Assembly (NCBI GenBank): GCA_027493055.1
Contig: JAPUDO010000101.1
Location: 1 to 51,196 of the forward strand
Reading direction: 5' to 3'
Length of the DNA: 51,196 nt
Source of the DNA: Niabella sp.
Lineage (GTDB): Bacteria; Bacteroidota; Bacteroidia; Chitinophagales; Chitinophagaceae
The notes under the pieces were generated by a model, which was not told the origin of the DNA, searched no databases, and saw only the letters and a program-made list of their open reading frames with translations. Shown here one piece after another: positions 34,201-41,922 of this stretch; the first letter of the stretch is position 1, and every line of letters starts with the position of its first letter. Both the position numbers and the translations under genes were made by a program.

Positions 34201-35144
34201 GACTGATGCTGACCAAGCAATTAGTGGAGCTGCATAAAGGCACTATCAGCTTTTCGAGCAAAATAAATTCCGGCACAGTGTTTAAAGTCTCTTTCCTGCT
34301 GTCAGACCATTTCACGGCAAAAGAGAAAATAAATGAAATGCAGGATCCTGTTCGCGATACACAGGACAAAAAAAGCAGGAAAGGTACGCAGCTGCTCATT
34401 GTAGAAGACAACATTGAGTTATTAAATTATTTAAAGAAAGCGCTTTCTGAATTTTATAACATTGATACAGCAATAAACGGAAAAGAGGCATTGAAGCTGG
34501 CAAAGCAGCATAGTTACGATCTTATTGTAAGCGATATTATGATGCCGGAAATGAATGGCTACCAGCTGTGCACTTCTATCAAAAACCAGGTATCAACCTG
34601 CCATATCCCTGTTATCCTGCTCACTGCCATTCACGACGACGAATACCGGATAGAAGGATACACGGTAGGTGCAGATGATTATGTACAGAAGCCGTTCAAT
34701 ATCATGCACCTGAAAACACGCATAAATAACCTGCTGCGCAACAGGCAGATCATAAAGAACAAGTTCGTTAATACTTTCGACAAGAGTGCCGGCAGCGCTG
34801 AGGAAGATCCCAATTTTATTTTTATTTCGAATGCCACACAGGTAGTAACCGATAATATTCAGAACCCTCAATTCTCCATAGATATGTTGTGCAATGAGCT
34901 GGCTGTAAGCCGCTCTGTATTATTCAGGAGATTAAAAAGTATTTCCGATACCGCCCCACAGGATTTTATTAAAAACATAAGGCTTAAAATAGCAGCGGAA
35001 ATGCTGATGTCCAGGAAATATTCTATCAATGAAATAGCTTACATGACAGGCTTTTCGGACCCGAAATATTTCAGCACTTCATTCAGGAAAAAGTTCAGGC
35101 AGTCGCCCAGCGAATTCCTGCGTGGCAGTGAACCGGCAGATTAA
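31242..35144 (+). CDS. Hybrid two-component system regulator (HTCS)
   Basis: The 1300-residue protein joins sensor, kinase and DNA binding in one chain. After a signal peptide come beta-propeller repeats (about 30-690; recurring WxGT/W..G patterns) and a Y_Y_Y domain (about 690-755), which bind a glycan fragment in the periplasm. A transmembrane helix lies near 763-783. The kinase has His808 (IAHDLRTPLTLIK) and ATPase motifs (DNGIGIPD, GSGIGLMLTK). The receiver has Asp1098 (VSDIMMPEMNG), and the end (about 1200-1295) is an AraC-type DNA-binding domain. It is the expected activator of the locus at 19448-31177. I chose ATG 31242; ATG 31245 is equally possible. Confidence 0.96.
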   Translation: MMKRLIFSSLLTVYTLLALSQQNFQSIMVEDGLNNNIVFGAVQDSKNFMWFTTMSGIDRYDGKSFVHYNLPNDDQEQSFSFKQAINIVKDNKGQLWTSTSRQLYRYNPVLDRFEFVLKYSGVPETASNIFADSFNGIWIGTNKSLFRYDIGKKKLVSVSRPDTAAWWAFNQDAGKRIWAASSESIYCFTYNEQSQNYIPSKMKMPVKAEPASVLHDRSGRLWIGTHENGLLILDVKSQRLINTAAINHYIKNTAVRGIVYLDKKKQYVLGSDGEGLLFVSEDLTVTAHETYNPDKPRSISSNSVQRLYNDSFDRLWVTTFGGGVSYTSDKLPFKNFTHEINNPNSLHNNMGRSCTEDSQGRIWFGTSKGLSIYDPGTGKWKYHSLDSKGDGANILTLLNTGDGYIWAGTYGDGLKKINTATEKVEHYFAGDGSSLKTSLSTNYIFSLYQDKRKNIWMGGIRGQLSVLNPQLSVINKYPVRDIHTIIEDRNGNIYAGGTDGLMFINTHTNAATKVNFDKKYQNIQPFVLQPDGDNFWIGTRGLGLLLWHPQKGIIKHYLEKDGLPSTIVYGILPDEQNRLWLSTTNGLSCFTPGTQSFQNYNWADGLRTSQFNSSAYYKTSAGEMIFGGTNGFVMFTPSQIKQKSYPSKIVFTDFKIANQSVIVGSENAPINKQIDDVSEIKLDHDQNSISFHFVTISPQSADKNIYTWKLNGFDKSWSPPSSVGSANYTNLDPGVYEFSVKALNNPDSNHQRSIRIVIASPFYRTWWAYSIYLVLLALLFTGLRVYLKALLARKRDKERLQFFTKIAHDLRTPLTLIKSPITSILHKNGLSTEDKKNLDIAERNTDRLMRLVTQLMDFQKADANKMKIKADRYNIVAVLHDILDSFKPLFEEKKIHLEYLQKAEEILVWLDRDKFEKIIYNLISNAIKYSKEQGTVTVNLYNDEQFCHLEIADNGIGIPDKQQKQIFQNYYRADNTVNLQETGSGIGLMLTKQLVELHKGTISFSSKINSGTVFKVSFLLSDHFTAKEKINEMQDPVRDTQDKKSRKGTQLLIVEDNIELLNYLKKALSEFYNIDTAINGKEALKLAKQHSYDLIVSDIMMPEMNGYQLCTSIKNQVSTCHIPVILLTAIHDDEYRIEGYTVGADDYVQKPFNIMHLKTRINNLLRNRQIIKNKFVNTFDKSAGSAEEDPNFIFISNATQVVTDNIQNPQFSIDMLCNELAVSRSVLFRRLKSISDTAPQDFIKNIRLKIAAEMLMSRKYSINEIAYMTGFSDPKYFSTSFRKKFRQSPSEFLRGSEPAD

Positions 35145-35275
35145 GGTAAAGCCACCTGTATGGTGATATAAGTATGCAGGAGCGTTGCTGTGATAAGGCA
35201 ATAGTGTACGTTCTGTATCTAAATTAAGTGACCTTAACGCACTGGCCATGGAGGCCGGTACGAGGATGAGGTATT

Positions 35276-35380
35276 ACTGCGAAAACTTTTATGTACCCTC
35301 CTTATCTTGTTTTAATGCGGTCTTTTACGGCCATTGTTGGTATTTTTTACCAACGATACTGTGAAAAACTTTTATGCACC
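35276..35380. repeat. Two direct repeats flanking a hairpin
   Basis: A 22-23 nt unit (ACTGYGAAAA then CTTTTATGYACC) occurs at 35276-35297 and 35358-35380. Between them a perfect seven-base-pair hairpin (GTTGGTA at 35336-35342, TACCAAC at 35348-35354, loop of five T) is present. It lies after HTCS in a gene-free stretch of 283 nt (35145-35427) with no other recognisable feature; the hairpin may end the HTCS message. Confidence 0.45.
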
Positions 35381-35427
35381 TCACACGAACCATTCTGGTT
35401 GTTAATAGCAATGATGGATCAGCCGGT

Positions 35428-35805
35428 TCAGATACTTCTGGCCAGGTACCAGATCAGGATAATGCTTATAAGTACCATACTACTTGTAAGATAGGTGATG
35501 AAGGGACTGGAGCTGGAATAGTTATCTGATTCCAGCTGTTTTTCTATCTTTTTATAATTAAAATAAGCCATAACGGCTGTTAAAGCACCTATTGCAACAA
35601 GGATCACACCTATGATGCCGGAATAGCCTGTGGGAGGAGCTGTCACCTGCTTGCCTACTATTTGGGAAACCTGCCTGATAAACATTGAAAACTTAACCAC
35701 AATAAATCCGAAGCCCATGATCCCTATGCTGGTCCTGATCCACGCCAGGAAAGTTCTCTCGTTGGCGAGATGGTCGTTAGGCTTTCCCTTTTGTTTGTTA
35801 TCCAT
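35428..35805 (-). CDS. DUF202 family membrane protein
   Basis: The 125-residue protein has the DUF202/YidH start (ANERTFLAWIRTSIGIMGFGFIVVKF) and three hydrophobic helices (about 28-46, 62-82, 103-122). It is an inner-membrane protein of unknown function. It has its own perfect promoter at 35817-35846 and no operon partner. Confidence 0.87.
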   Translation of the reverse strand: MDNKQKGKPNDHLANERTFLAWIRTSIGIMGFGFIVVKFSMFIRQVSQIVGKQVTAPPTGYSGIIGVILVAIGALTAVMAYFNYKKIEKQLESDNYSSSSPFITYLTSSMVLISIILIWYLARSI

Positions 35806-35816
35806 CTTTTTTATAT

Positions 35817-35846
35817 CAAACGTACATGAAACTTACCGGACTGCAA
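35817..35846 (-). promoter_or_regulatory. Promoter of the DUF202 gene
   Basis: On the minus strand TTG (35846-35844), exactly 19 nt, and TACGTTTG (35824-35817) form a perfect promoter. The start codon follows 11 nt after the -7 box, so the leader is only a few bases. Confidence 0.7.
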
Positions 35847-35959
35847 GCAGGTTTCCATTCATAAATGAAGCAATATATCTTTTCCCCCTAGTTTCGCCTT
35901 TAGCCCTGTGTGGTGGTCGTGGACTTGGGCAGTACAGAACTTATTTATAAAGCGGCTCA

Positions 35960-36250
35960 TTACACTTCAATTGATATTTTCACTTTTCCTCCCAACCCTT
36001 TTTCTACGATGTCGAACAAGGTTTTCAAAGTCAGGTTGCTTCCATTGTTTTCGACTCTTGAAATGTATTCCCGCTTTTTATCCACTATTTCTGCAAGTTC
36101 AGATTGGGTCAGATGCTTTTGCTCACGGGCTTTTTTTAAAAGCACACCTATTTTAAAAGACTGAAAATCTCTTTCCAGTTTGTCTCGTCTTTCAGTTCCT
36201 CTTTTCCCGTAAACGTTTTCTTTTATCTCTTTCCAGCTCTTAGTTTCCAT
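35960..36250 (-). CDS. XRE-family antitoxin (HigA-like)
   Basis: The 96-residue protein has a helix-turn-helix of the XRE type at about 34-88 (VLLKKAREQKHLTQSELAEIVDKKREYISRVEN), preceded by a basic N-terminal stretch. It overlaps the upstream HigB-like toxin gene by 11 nt, the usual layout of HigBA-type modules in which toxin precedes antitoxin. It should bind and neutralise the toxin and repress the pair. It is intact even though the toxin gene is frameshifted. Confidence 0.88.
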   Translation of the reverse strand: METKSWKEIKENVYGKRGTERRDKLERDFQSFKIGVLLKKAREQKHLTQSELAEIVDKKREYISRVENNGSNLTLKTLFDIVEKGLGGKVKISIEV

Positions 36251-36594
36251 TTTCTTTTGATTTTTGTTCGTAATATTCAGCCATTATCCTTAGTGCTATC
36301 TCGATCTCGTTCCTGGGTGTTTTTTGTGATTTCTTTTGAAATCCATTTATCAAAATAACCAACCTGTCTCCGTCAAAAAAACAAAATACCCTCCAGATGT
36401 TTGAGCTGAGCTGAATTCTCGCTTCATATAAACCATCAGACCCTGTCAAATGTTTTAAATAGTTTTGAAGGGACACGTTCAAGGGTTTCGATAGCTTCGA
36501 TTATCTTGAATATTTTATCCTGAACTTTCTTTGGTTGCTCTAAAAGAAAATCCTCGAAATAGTTTTTAAAAGCTATAACGGACCTTACCTTCAC
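36240..36594 (-). pseudogene. HigB/RelE-like toxin, frameshifted
   Basis: The segment 36480-36240 encodes the C-terminal two thirds of a phage Gp49/HigB-like toxin (YLKHLTGSDGLYEARIQ, then RVFCFFDGDRLVILINGFQKKSQKTP). The missing N-terminal part is present upstream in another frame from a GTG at 36594 (VIAFKNYFEDFLLEQ, ending IEAIETLERVPS). The two frames meet at a run of four A on the minus strand (36463-36466); removing one A restores a continuous toxin of about 117 residues. HigB-type toxins cut mRNA on the ribosome. The gene is probably inactive unless the extra base is a sequencing error or ribosomes slip. Confidence 0.8.
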
Positions 36595-36607
36595 CTTACG
36601 AAGGTGA
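36591..36607. promoter_or_regulatory. Palindrome at the toxin start, possible HigA operator
   Basis: TCACCTT (36591-36597) and AAGGTGA (36601-36607) are exact reverse complements with a three-base spacer. The site covers the GTG start of the toxin and would suit autorepression by the antitoxin. Confidence 0.4.
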
Positions 36608-36799
36608 TTTAAAAGTTACTTCCTGGCAAGTTTTTGGTTTTTATTTTCCTGGCCCTGAAAAACTCATGAAGTCACTTTTCCCACTGCCCATTGCAATGCT
36701 TATATCTGCTGTATTTCTTTAATAGCCTGCACTGAAGTTTCTATGGAAATACTATCAACGCCTGTTGTGTACGTATGGAATTGATTTGTGCAATACAAT

Positions 36800-37246
36800 T
36801 TATTTTATAGCAATAAAAATGTCTACTTCTGAATTTTCCCCATTTCGCGACTTCTCTCCGTAAACTTCAAAATCATAAGTATAACTTCTGTGAAGCTCAC
36901 TATCCCGTTCCCATATTTCCTGCCATGTTTCAGCAACTGCTTGTGGCATTACACCTTTTGCAGTAAACTGTTTGAATTTTTGATGTTCAAAGGCTCTTCC
37001 AACAAGTCCATCCGGAATTTTATCAAGCGAAGAAACTTTTAAGCCGATTATTGTTGTGTATGTCCCTTTATAATCACTCTCATAATCAGTATAAACCGAA
37101 TATACATCATTGCTTAGCTTAGCCGGGATTTTAGCGATGATATCTTCGGCATAAAATCTTCCCCAAAGCTGTCCTAAATCCGCTGCTGCTTTTCCGTTCT
37201 CATTTGTTGTTGTAATCGATATTCCAATGATTTTAAGATAACTCAT
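36800..37246 (-). CDS. GyrI-like / effector-binding domain protein
   Basis: The 148-residue protein matches the GyrI-like small-molecule-binding fold used as effector domain in AraC/MerR regulators: it starts IIGISITTTNENGKAAADLGQLWGRF, and has VYSVYTDYESDYKGTYTTIIG and a C-terminal YDFEVYGEKS strand. There is no DNA-binding domain, so it is a stand-alone member that may bind hydrophobic or cationic compounds. The 190-nt stretch 36608-36799 upstream of its 3' end holds nothing recognisable. Confidence 0.75.
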   Translation of the reverse strand: MSYLKIIGISITTTNENGKAAADLGQLWGRFYAEDIIAKIPAKLSNDVYSVYTDYESDYKGTYTTIIGLKVSSLDKIPDGLVGRAFEHQKFKQFTAKGVMPQAVAETWQEIWERDSELHRSYTYDFEVYGEKSRNGENSEVDIFIAIK

Positions 37247-37299
37247 CTGCCGGTAATTTATTTTTAAAGGAAAAATATTTATTTGATTCAGCGCATCTT

Positions 37300-37788
37300 T
37301 TATTCTATCTTTTTCAAATGCTCGTCATAAAGCCCTGTTAACAGGCTGTTCCCTTTCTTATCTGTTTTAACGCCTCCGTATTTTGCCCTTTCATATTTTG
37401 CTGCCTGTCCTTCCTGGAAAAAGAAAGATTCTGCTCCAATATTAATGCTCCACTGATCAGGAGAAGTATATTCAATAAGCTGTTCTCCTTTATTCAGGGG
37501 TGTTCGGTCTTTTTGAAACCTGGCGCTCCGGGCTATATTGTTAGAGTCGGGCTGAACAACACAATATCCGCGTTTTGCAATGTTTTGTGAGCCTGCATTT
37601 TCCGAAATTTTATAACGCAGGGCCATATAGTCTCCCTGCATTAAAGAGCGGGGATCAACCGGCGCAAGCTCCAGTAATACCAGCTGCCCGTTCTTTGATA
37701 ATTCCTCTTTTTTTGCAACGGAATAATTGAAATAGACCAACAAAAAAATGAGGTTCAGCAGTATAATGAGCCATTTATATTTTTTCAT
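37300..37788 (-). CDS. GDYXXLXY domain membrane-anchored protein
   Basis: The 162-residue protein has an N-terminal helix (WLIILLNLIFLLVYFNYSV) and the family signature GDYMALRYKI near residue 55, followed by a GYCVVQ strand and a C-terminal AKYGGVK. It should be anchored in the inner membrane with a periplasmic domain; function is unknown. I chose ATG 37788, which overlaps the end of the DUF4401 gene by 14 nt. It is the third gene of the DUF2157-DUF4401-GDYXXLXY set, which recurs in many bacteria. Confidence 0.85.
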   Translation of the reverse strand: MKKYKWLIILLNLIFLLVYFNYSVAKKEELSKNGQLVLLELAPVDPRSLMQGDYMALRYKISENAGSQNIAKRGYCVVQPDSNNIARSARFQKDRTPLNKGEQLIEYTSPDQWSINIGAESFFFQEGQAAKYERAKYGGVKTDKKGNSLLTGLYDEHLKKIE

Positions 37789-38848
37789 TTGCAGCCAGTT
37801 TCTTATGAGTGAATAAATAAAGCGCCGTAAAGAAAACACCTGATGAGAACAGGAGTATGGATTTGGTCAGCAGTGTAAGAGTGAGGTCGTAATAGTACTG
37901 TGAAATAAAATATATAAAAGCCATAATACCCAGCACCAACCCTGTTTTATAGTTCACTAAAAAACTGAGCAGGATGATCAAAAGGGCTCCGGGTATGGCG
38001 GGCGACAGCACGGTGGGTAATAGTGTAAGAACAGTGAAAATACAAATGATGACCTTCTGCGAGGTTTTGGTTATGTTCAATACCCTGAACAGTGTAAACT
38101 CCCAATAAATGATCGTGGCAATAATGATCACAGAGGACAGCCAGATATAGCCTGGCGATACAGGCAGTAGACCTCTTTTGCCAAGACATATCAGCCCTGC
38201 CAGGAAGGATAGGATCATCCCTGTTTTAACCGGATCATAAAGCCTGGACAATGCTTTGCCGGCGGTAATTATTTTGGCCTCTTTCAGAAAGAGATATGTT
38301 ACTAACAATGCGAGTGCAGCAACATAAATATGAGTAAGGTCGTAAGCTTTATTTAATATGATGAGCGTTAAAATACTTCCGTTCATTACAAGGACAGAGA
38401 GAAAGGACAGCATATAGCTTTGAACTACACATAATGTGAAAATAGCAATAAGAATAAAAACAACGCTGATTGTACTTCCGGACACTTGTAGTTTTCCTAA
38501 CCCGAACCCCAGGAGGATAAAACCTATGATGAAGGATGAAACGCTTAATGTGTCCATAAGCATTTTATCATATTTCCTGTTGATGACAATAGCTCCGGCT
38601 ATGCAAATCGCCCCAAGAATCAATTGACCTGCACTTGAATTGTATAATCCTGCAATAAAAAGAAAACCTAAAAAGGCAAAGCTTGCCAATATCCCTCCTG
38701 AAACGGACAGTATTTTTATGGTCAGCGACTGGTGGTAGCTGTTTTTTTGATAGGCGGCAACAATAGCCTCTTCGTTGTATTGCAGCTCCTTTTCTTCAGT
38801 GGTTTGCAAATGTTCAAGCAGGTGCTGTATGTTGTCTTTATTTCTCAT
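37775..38848 (-). CDS. DUF4401 multi-pass membrane protein
   Basis: The 357-residue protein has a short charged N-terminal region and about ten hydrophobic helices. It matches DUF4401 by sequence and by its place between the DUF2157 and GDYXXLXY genes, which overlap it on both sides (11 nt and 14 nt). No function is known; it probably forms a membrane complex with its neighbours. Confidence 0.82.
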   Translation of the reverse strand: MRNKDNIQHLLEHLQTTEEKELQYNEEAIVAAYQKNSYHQSLTIKILSVSGGILASFAFLGFLFIAGLYNSSAGQLILGAICIAGAIVINRKYDKMLMDTLSVSSFIIGFILLGFGLGKLQVSGSTISVVFILIAIFTLCVVQSYMLSFLSVLVMNGSILTLIILNKAYDLTHIYVAALALLVTYLFLKEAKIITAGKALSRLYDPVKTGMILSFLAGLICLGKRGLLPVSPGYIWLSSVIIIATIIYWEFTLFRVLNITKTSQKVIICIFTVLTLLPTVLSPAIPGALLIILLSFLVNYKTGLVLGIMAFIYFISQYYYDLTLTLLTKSILLFSSGVFFTALYLFTHKKLAANEKI

Positions 38849-39794
38849 TTCTCCATTTCTTTTGAATATCGATCAGGGATTTAATGACCAACGTAACACT
38901 GGCTATAATAAACAGGCTGACTAAAAGGAACATCATTTCTCCGTCTGATATTTTGATGAGGAAGGCGGATCCGATAACAATAAGACTGAACGGAATAGCC
39001 GAAAGATAAAATATGCTTTTTGTTTTCAGCCCGTGCCAGATGCCTGATGCAAATGCTATTGAGGCAAGTAGGATCAATACAGGGAGGGATGCTTTATGAT
39101 TGTCAAAAATCCCGATAATGATACCTATAGTAGCGTATGTTACAGCGGCCAGTGCTACTGTATTTAAGAACCAGCCGGGTATGTTTACCGTTTTCCTGTT
39201 CCTGGAAATCAAAATAGCAGTAACCGGCACGGCTGCGTTAATGATAAAGAGCAAGGTGAACACAAAGACTTCCGACCAGTTGCCCGCAACCTGCTGTGCG
39301 TATAGAATAAATGTTGTATTAATGAGCAGGAGATGAAGCAGCCATAAGGGCGCAAACCCAGAAACGATAACCCATAGTGTTATAAGTAGTGTCCAGGCTA
39401 AAAAGAAGTCGTATGCATTTGCTCCTGTCTGGTAAACCTGTCCAAATACGGCGAACAGAGCGCCCACTAAAATCGCTGAGCCTGTAAGTATGATATGCCT
39501 GGTAGTGATATTGATCTTAGGTAATAATACAAGGCATGTTGTTGCAACGATCAGTAGTTCTATAAGCCCCATTTTTGCAAATCTGTGCAGATCTGCCCAA
39601 TTGTAGGCAAAGAAAAAAACGATACCCGATACCATAAAACCGATGCCCAGGCTGATAAAAAACAACTGGAGGAACTTTTGCCAGGCTTCTTTATTGTTAT
39701 ATACGTTTTCTTTCAGCGCTTTGTCTGTACCTTGCTCAGTAAGGTTGCTATGCCTGCTGATAATATAAATATCTTCCCGTTGTATATTTTGCAT
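38838..39794 (-). CDS. DUF2157 multi-pass membrane protein
   Basis: The 318-residue protein starts with a charged cytoplasmic stretch (NKEAWQKFLQLFF) and has eight to nine hydrophobic helices, with FFAYNWADLHRFAKMGLIE as the DUF2157 signature. It is the first gene of the membrane trio and lies 77 nt after lutB on the same strand, without a clear promoter in between. Function is unknown. Confidence 0.85.
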   Translation of the reverse strand: MQNIQREDIYIISRHSNLTEQGTDKALKENVYNNKEAWQKFLQLFFISLGIGFMVSGIVFFFAYNWADLHRFAKMGLIELLIVATTCLVLLPKINITTRHIILTGSAILVGALFAVFGQVYQTGANAYDFFLAWTLLITLWVIVSGFAPLWLLHLLLINTTFILYAQQVAGNWSEVFVFTLLFIINAAVPVTAILISRNRKTVNIPGWFLNTVALAAVTYATIGIIIGIFDNHKASLPVLILLASIAFASGIWHGLKTKSIFYLSAIPFSLIVIGSAFLIKISDGEMMFLLVSLFIIASVTLVIKSLIDIQKKWRNEK

Positions 39795-39871
39795 TCGGGT
39801 TTTCTTTTAAAAATGAAGTCCCTTCGCCAGGTTCAGGGAAATATTTTTGTTATATGGTCAAGCTCTTTATT

Positions 39872-41251
39872 TTACAGCCCTTTCCTCCGCTCTGCCCATA
39901 ATTCATTAAAGGATTTTTTAGGGAATATGAGCTTGCTGCGATCTTTGGTCCAGGCGCCTGCAATAGAGTTGATCACTTTTGTTTTTATATTACCGTTGGC
40001 CATATTCATCCATCTGCGCTTCAGCATTCCTGTCTTCCACATTTTCCAGGCTACTTTTTCTGCCAAAGGCGCATAGCCCTGCTGCTGTGCTTCGTGGCGG
40101 TTTTCCAAAAGCAGCTCGTGAAGATTTATTCTTACCGCACATACTTCGGTACAGTTACCGCAAAGCGAAGAAGCATGGCTTAAATGCTTCCATTCCTTCA
40201 TAGGCTTTAAGTGCGGTGTGATAACAGACCCGATAGGGCCGCTGTAAGTAGTATCATAGGTGTGACCGCCTATATTTTTATAAACAGGACAGGCGTTTAA
40301 GCAGGCCCCGCAGCGGATACAGTACAGGGCCTCACGTGTTTTTTCATTAGCCAGCATATTGGTGCGCCCGTTATCCAGCAGTATCACATACATTTCTTCC
40401 GGGCCATCAGTTTCTCCCGGTTGCCGGGGCCCGGTAACGATTGTACTGTAGGAAGTGATACGCTGCCCTGTTCCAAAAGTGGCTAAAAGCGGCCATAATA
40501 ATGCAAGGTCTGTCATTGACGGGATCATTTTTTCAATACCCACAATTACAATATGTGTTTTGGGCATGGAGCAGCTTAATCTTGCGTTCCCTTCATTTTC
40601 GGTAATGGCAATACCACCAATATCCGCAATGATAAAATTAGCTCCCGTAACGCCTACTTCAGCTTCAGCATATTTCTGGCGTAGTCTGTCGCGCGCTATC
40701 AGCGTTAATTGTTCCGCGCTAAGGTTTGGGTCGGTTCCCAGTTTATCGGCAAACAGCCGGGCTATATCAGCCTTGCTTTTATGCATGGCCGGTGTTACAA
40801 TATGATAAGGTGTTTCGCCATCTAACTGCTGGATGTACTCTCCCAAATCAGTTTCTATACTTTCAATACCCTGTGCTTCCAGGTGTTTGTTCAGGTGTAT
40901 CTCTTCTGTAACCATGCTCTTGCTTTTAACCAGCGTGCTGCAATTTTTTTCTTTGCAGATGGCTACAATCTCGTCAATAGCCTGCTTTGAATCTTCGCAC
41001 CAGATCACTTTGGCCCCGCGGCCTGTAATAAGCGCTTCAAAATTTTCAAGCTGCTGGTCCAGGGTCTCCATCGCTTTCCACTTTAAGTTTTTGGCACGCT
41101 CCCGGGCAAGGGATACATTGCTGAACTGTTTTTTGCCTGCAGGCACAGAAGCATTGTACCGCCCGATATTGAAGTTAATAACCTGGCGGTGGTCTCTGTC
41201 TGCTGCTTTTTCTTTGCTTTTCTTCTGGAAGGCTATTGATGAGTGGGACAT
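39872..41251 (-). CDS. lutB: Lactate utilization iron-sulfur protein LutB-like
   Basis: The 459-residue protein has the LUD domain (about 70-300) with VGVTGANFIIADIGGIAITENEGN, and a C-terminal ferredoxin-like region with cysteine clusters CIRCGACLNACPVY and SLCGNCTEVCAV that bind 4Fe-4S centres. LutABC oxidise L-lactate to pyruvate in the cytoplasm or at the membrane. LutA and LutC are not adjacent here: upstream is DUF3109 (41 nt away) and downstream DUF2157. Either the partners lie elsewhere or the protein serves another electron-transfer role. Confidence 0.9.
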   Translation of the reverse strand: MSHSSIAFQKKSKEKAADRDHRQVINFNIGRYNASVPAGKKQFSNVSLARERAKNLKWKAMETLDQQLENFEALITGRGAKVIWCEDSKQAIDEIVAICKEKNCSTLVKSKSMVTEEIHLNKHLEAQGIESIETDLGEYIQQLDGETPYHIVTPAMHKSKADIARLFADKLGTDPNLSAEQLTLIARDRLRQKYAEAEVGVTGANFIIADIGGIAITENEGNARLSCSMPKTHIVIVGIEKMIPSMTDLALLWPLLATFGTGQRITSYSTIVTGPRQPGETDGPEEMYVILLDNGRTNMLANEKTREALYCIRCGACLNACPVYKNIGGHTYDTTYSGPIGSVITPHLKPMKEWKHLSHASSLCGNCTEVCAVRINLHELLLENRHEAQQQGYAPLAEKVAWKMWKTGMLKRRWMNMANGNIKTKVINSIAGAWTKDRSKLIFPKKSFNELWAERRKGL

Positions 41252-41292
41252 ATCGGGAATAACAGATAAAGATTAAGGATGCAAGGGTTTAC

Positions 41293-41883
41293 TCAGGCGC
41301 CGTTTTCATGTGCGGCCACAGCCTGCTCCAGCACTTCATAAAAAGCTGCTCCGTATTTTCTTATTAAAGGCTCTTTTAAAAACTGGTACACCGGAACTTT
41401 TAATTTTTCTCCCAGCTTGCACGCCGGGCTGCACAGCTTTTTACGTGGTTCGTAATTAAGGCGTTCATAATCGCCATGCTTGCCTTTATAGGCTATTATA
41501 GGATACAGGTGGCAGCTGATAGGCTTTTTCCATTGTATTTTTCCATCATTATAAGCCTGCTCAAAAGCGCATTTAATAAGACCATTGCTTTCGCGATAAG
41601 CATAAACGCAAATTTCATTATCGCTGGGCAGGGTAGGGGTTACCCAGCCAAACTCATCATCATACACATATCTGCCATTTTTTTCTACTTCCTCAATGGC
41701 ATCTTTAGTCATATAAGGCTTAATTATTTCGTAGTATTTATCTACTTCTTCCAGTTCCTCAACACTTAACGGAGCGCCTGCATCACCGTCTTCGCAGCAG
41801 GCGCCTTTACATTTGGAAAGGTCGCACACAAACTGAGCCTCCACCACATCGTCACTAAGTATTTTGTTGTCGATTATAATCAT
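41293..41883 (-). CDS. DUF3109 family cysteine-rich protein
   Basis: The 196-residue protein matches DUF3109, related to the YkgJ-type zinc/iron cluster proteins: FVCDLSKCKGACCEDGDAG near residue 18, then ICVYAY, IKCAF, PISCHLYPI and KLCSPACKLG, which give about nine cysteines that could bind a metal cluster. Function is unknown. A -7 box lies four bases before the ATG, so the mRNA may be leaderless. LutB follows after 41 nt. Confidence 0.87.
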   Translation of the reverse strand: MIIIDNKILSDDVVEAQFVCDLSKCKGACCEDGDAGAPLSVEELEEVDKYYEIIKPYMTKDAIEEVEKNGRYVYDDEFGWVTPTLPSDNEICVYAYRESNGLIKCAFEQAYNDGKIQWKKPISCHLYPIIAYKGKHGDYERLNYEPRKKLCSPACKLGEKLKVPVYQFLKEPLIRKYGAAFYEVLEQAVAAHENGA

Positions 41884-41887
41884 TATG

Positions 41888-41895
41888 CAAAAGTA
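41888..41895 (-). promoter_or_regulatory. -7 box directly before the DUF3109 gene
   Basis: TACTTTTG on the minus strand lies four bases from the ATG at 41883, again pointing to a leaderless transcript. The -33 region is weak. It would let DUF3109-lutB be transcribed apart from gldE. Confidence 0.45.
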
Positions 41896-41922
41896 ATGCA
41901 GTGGATTGATCCGGCGCCTTTA

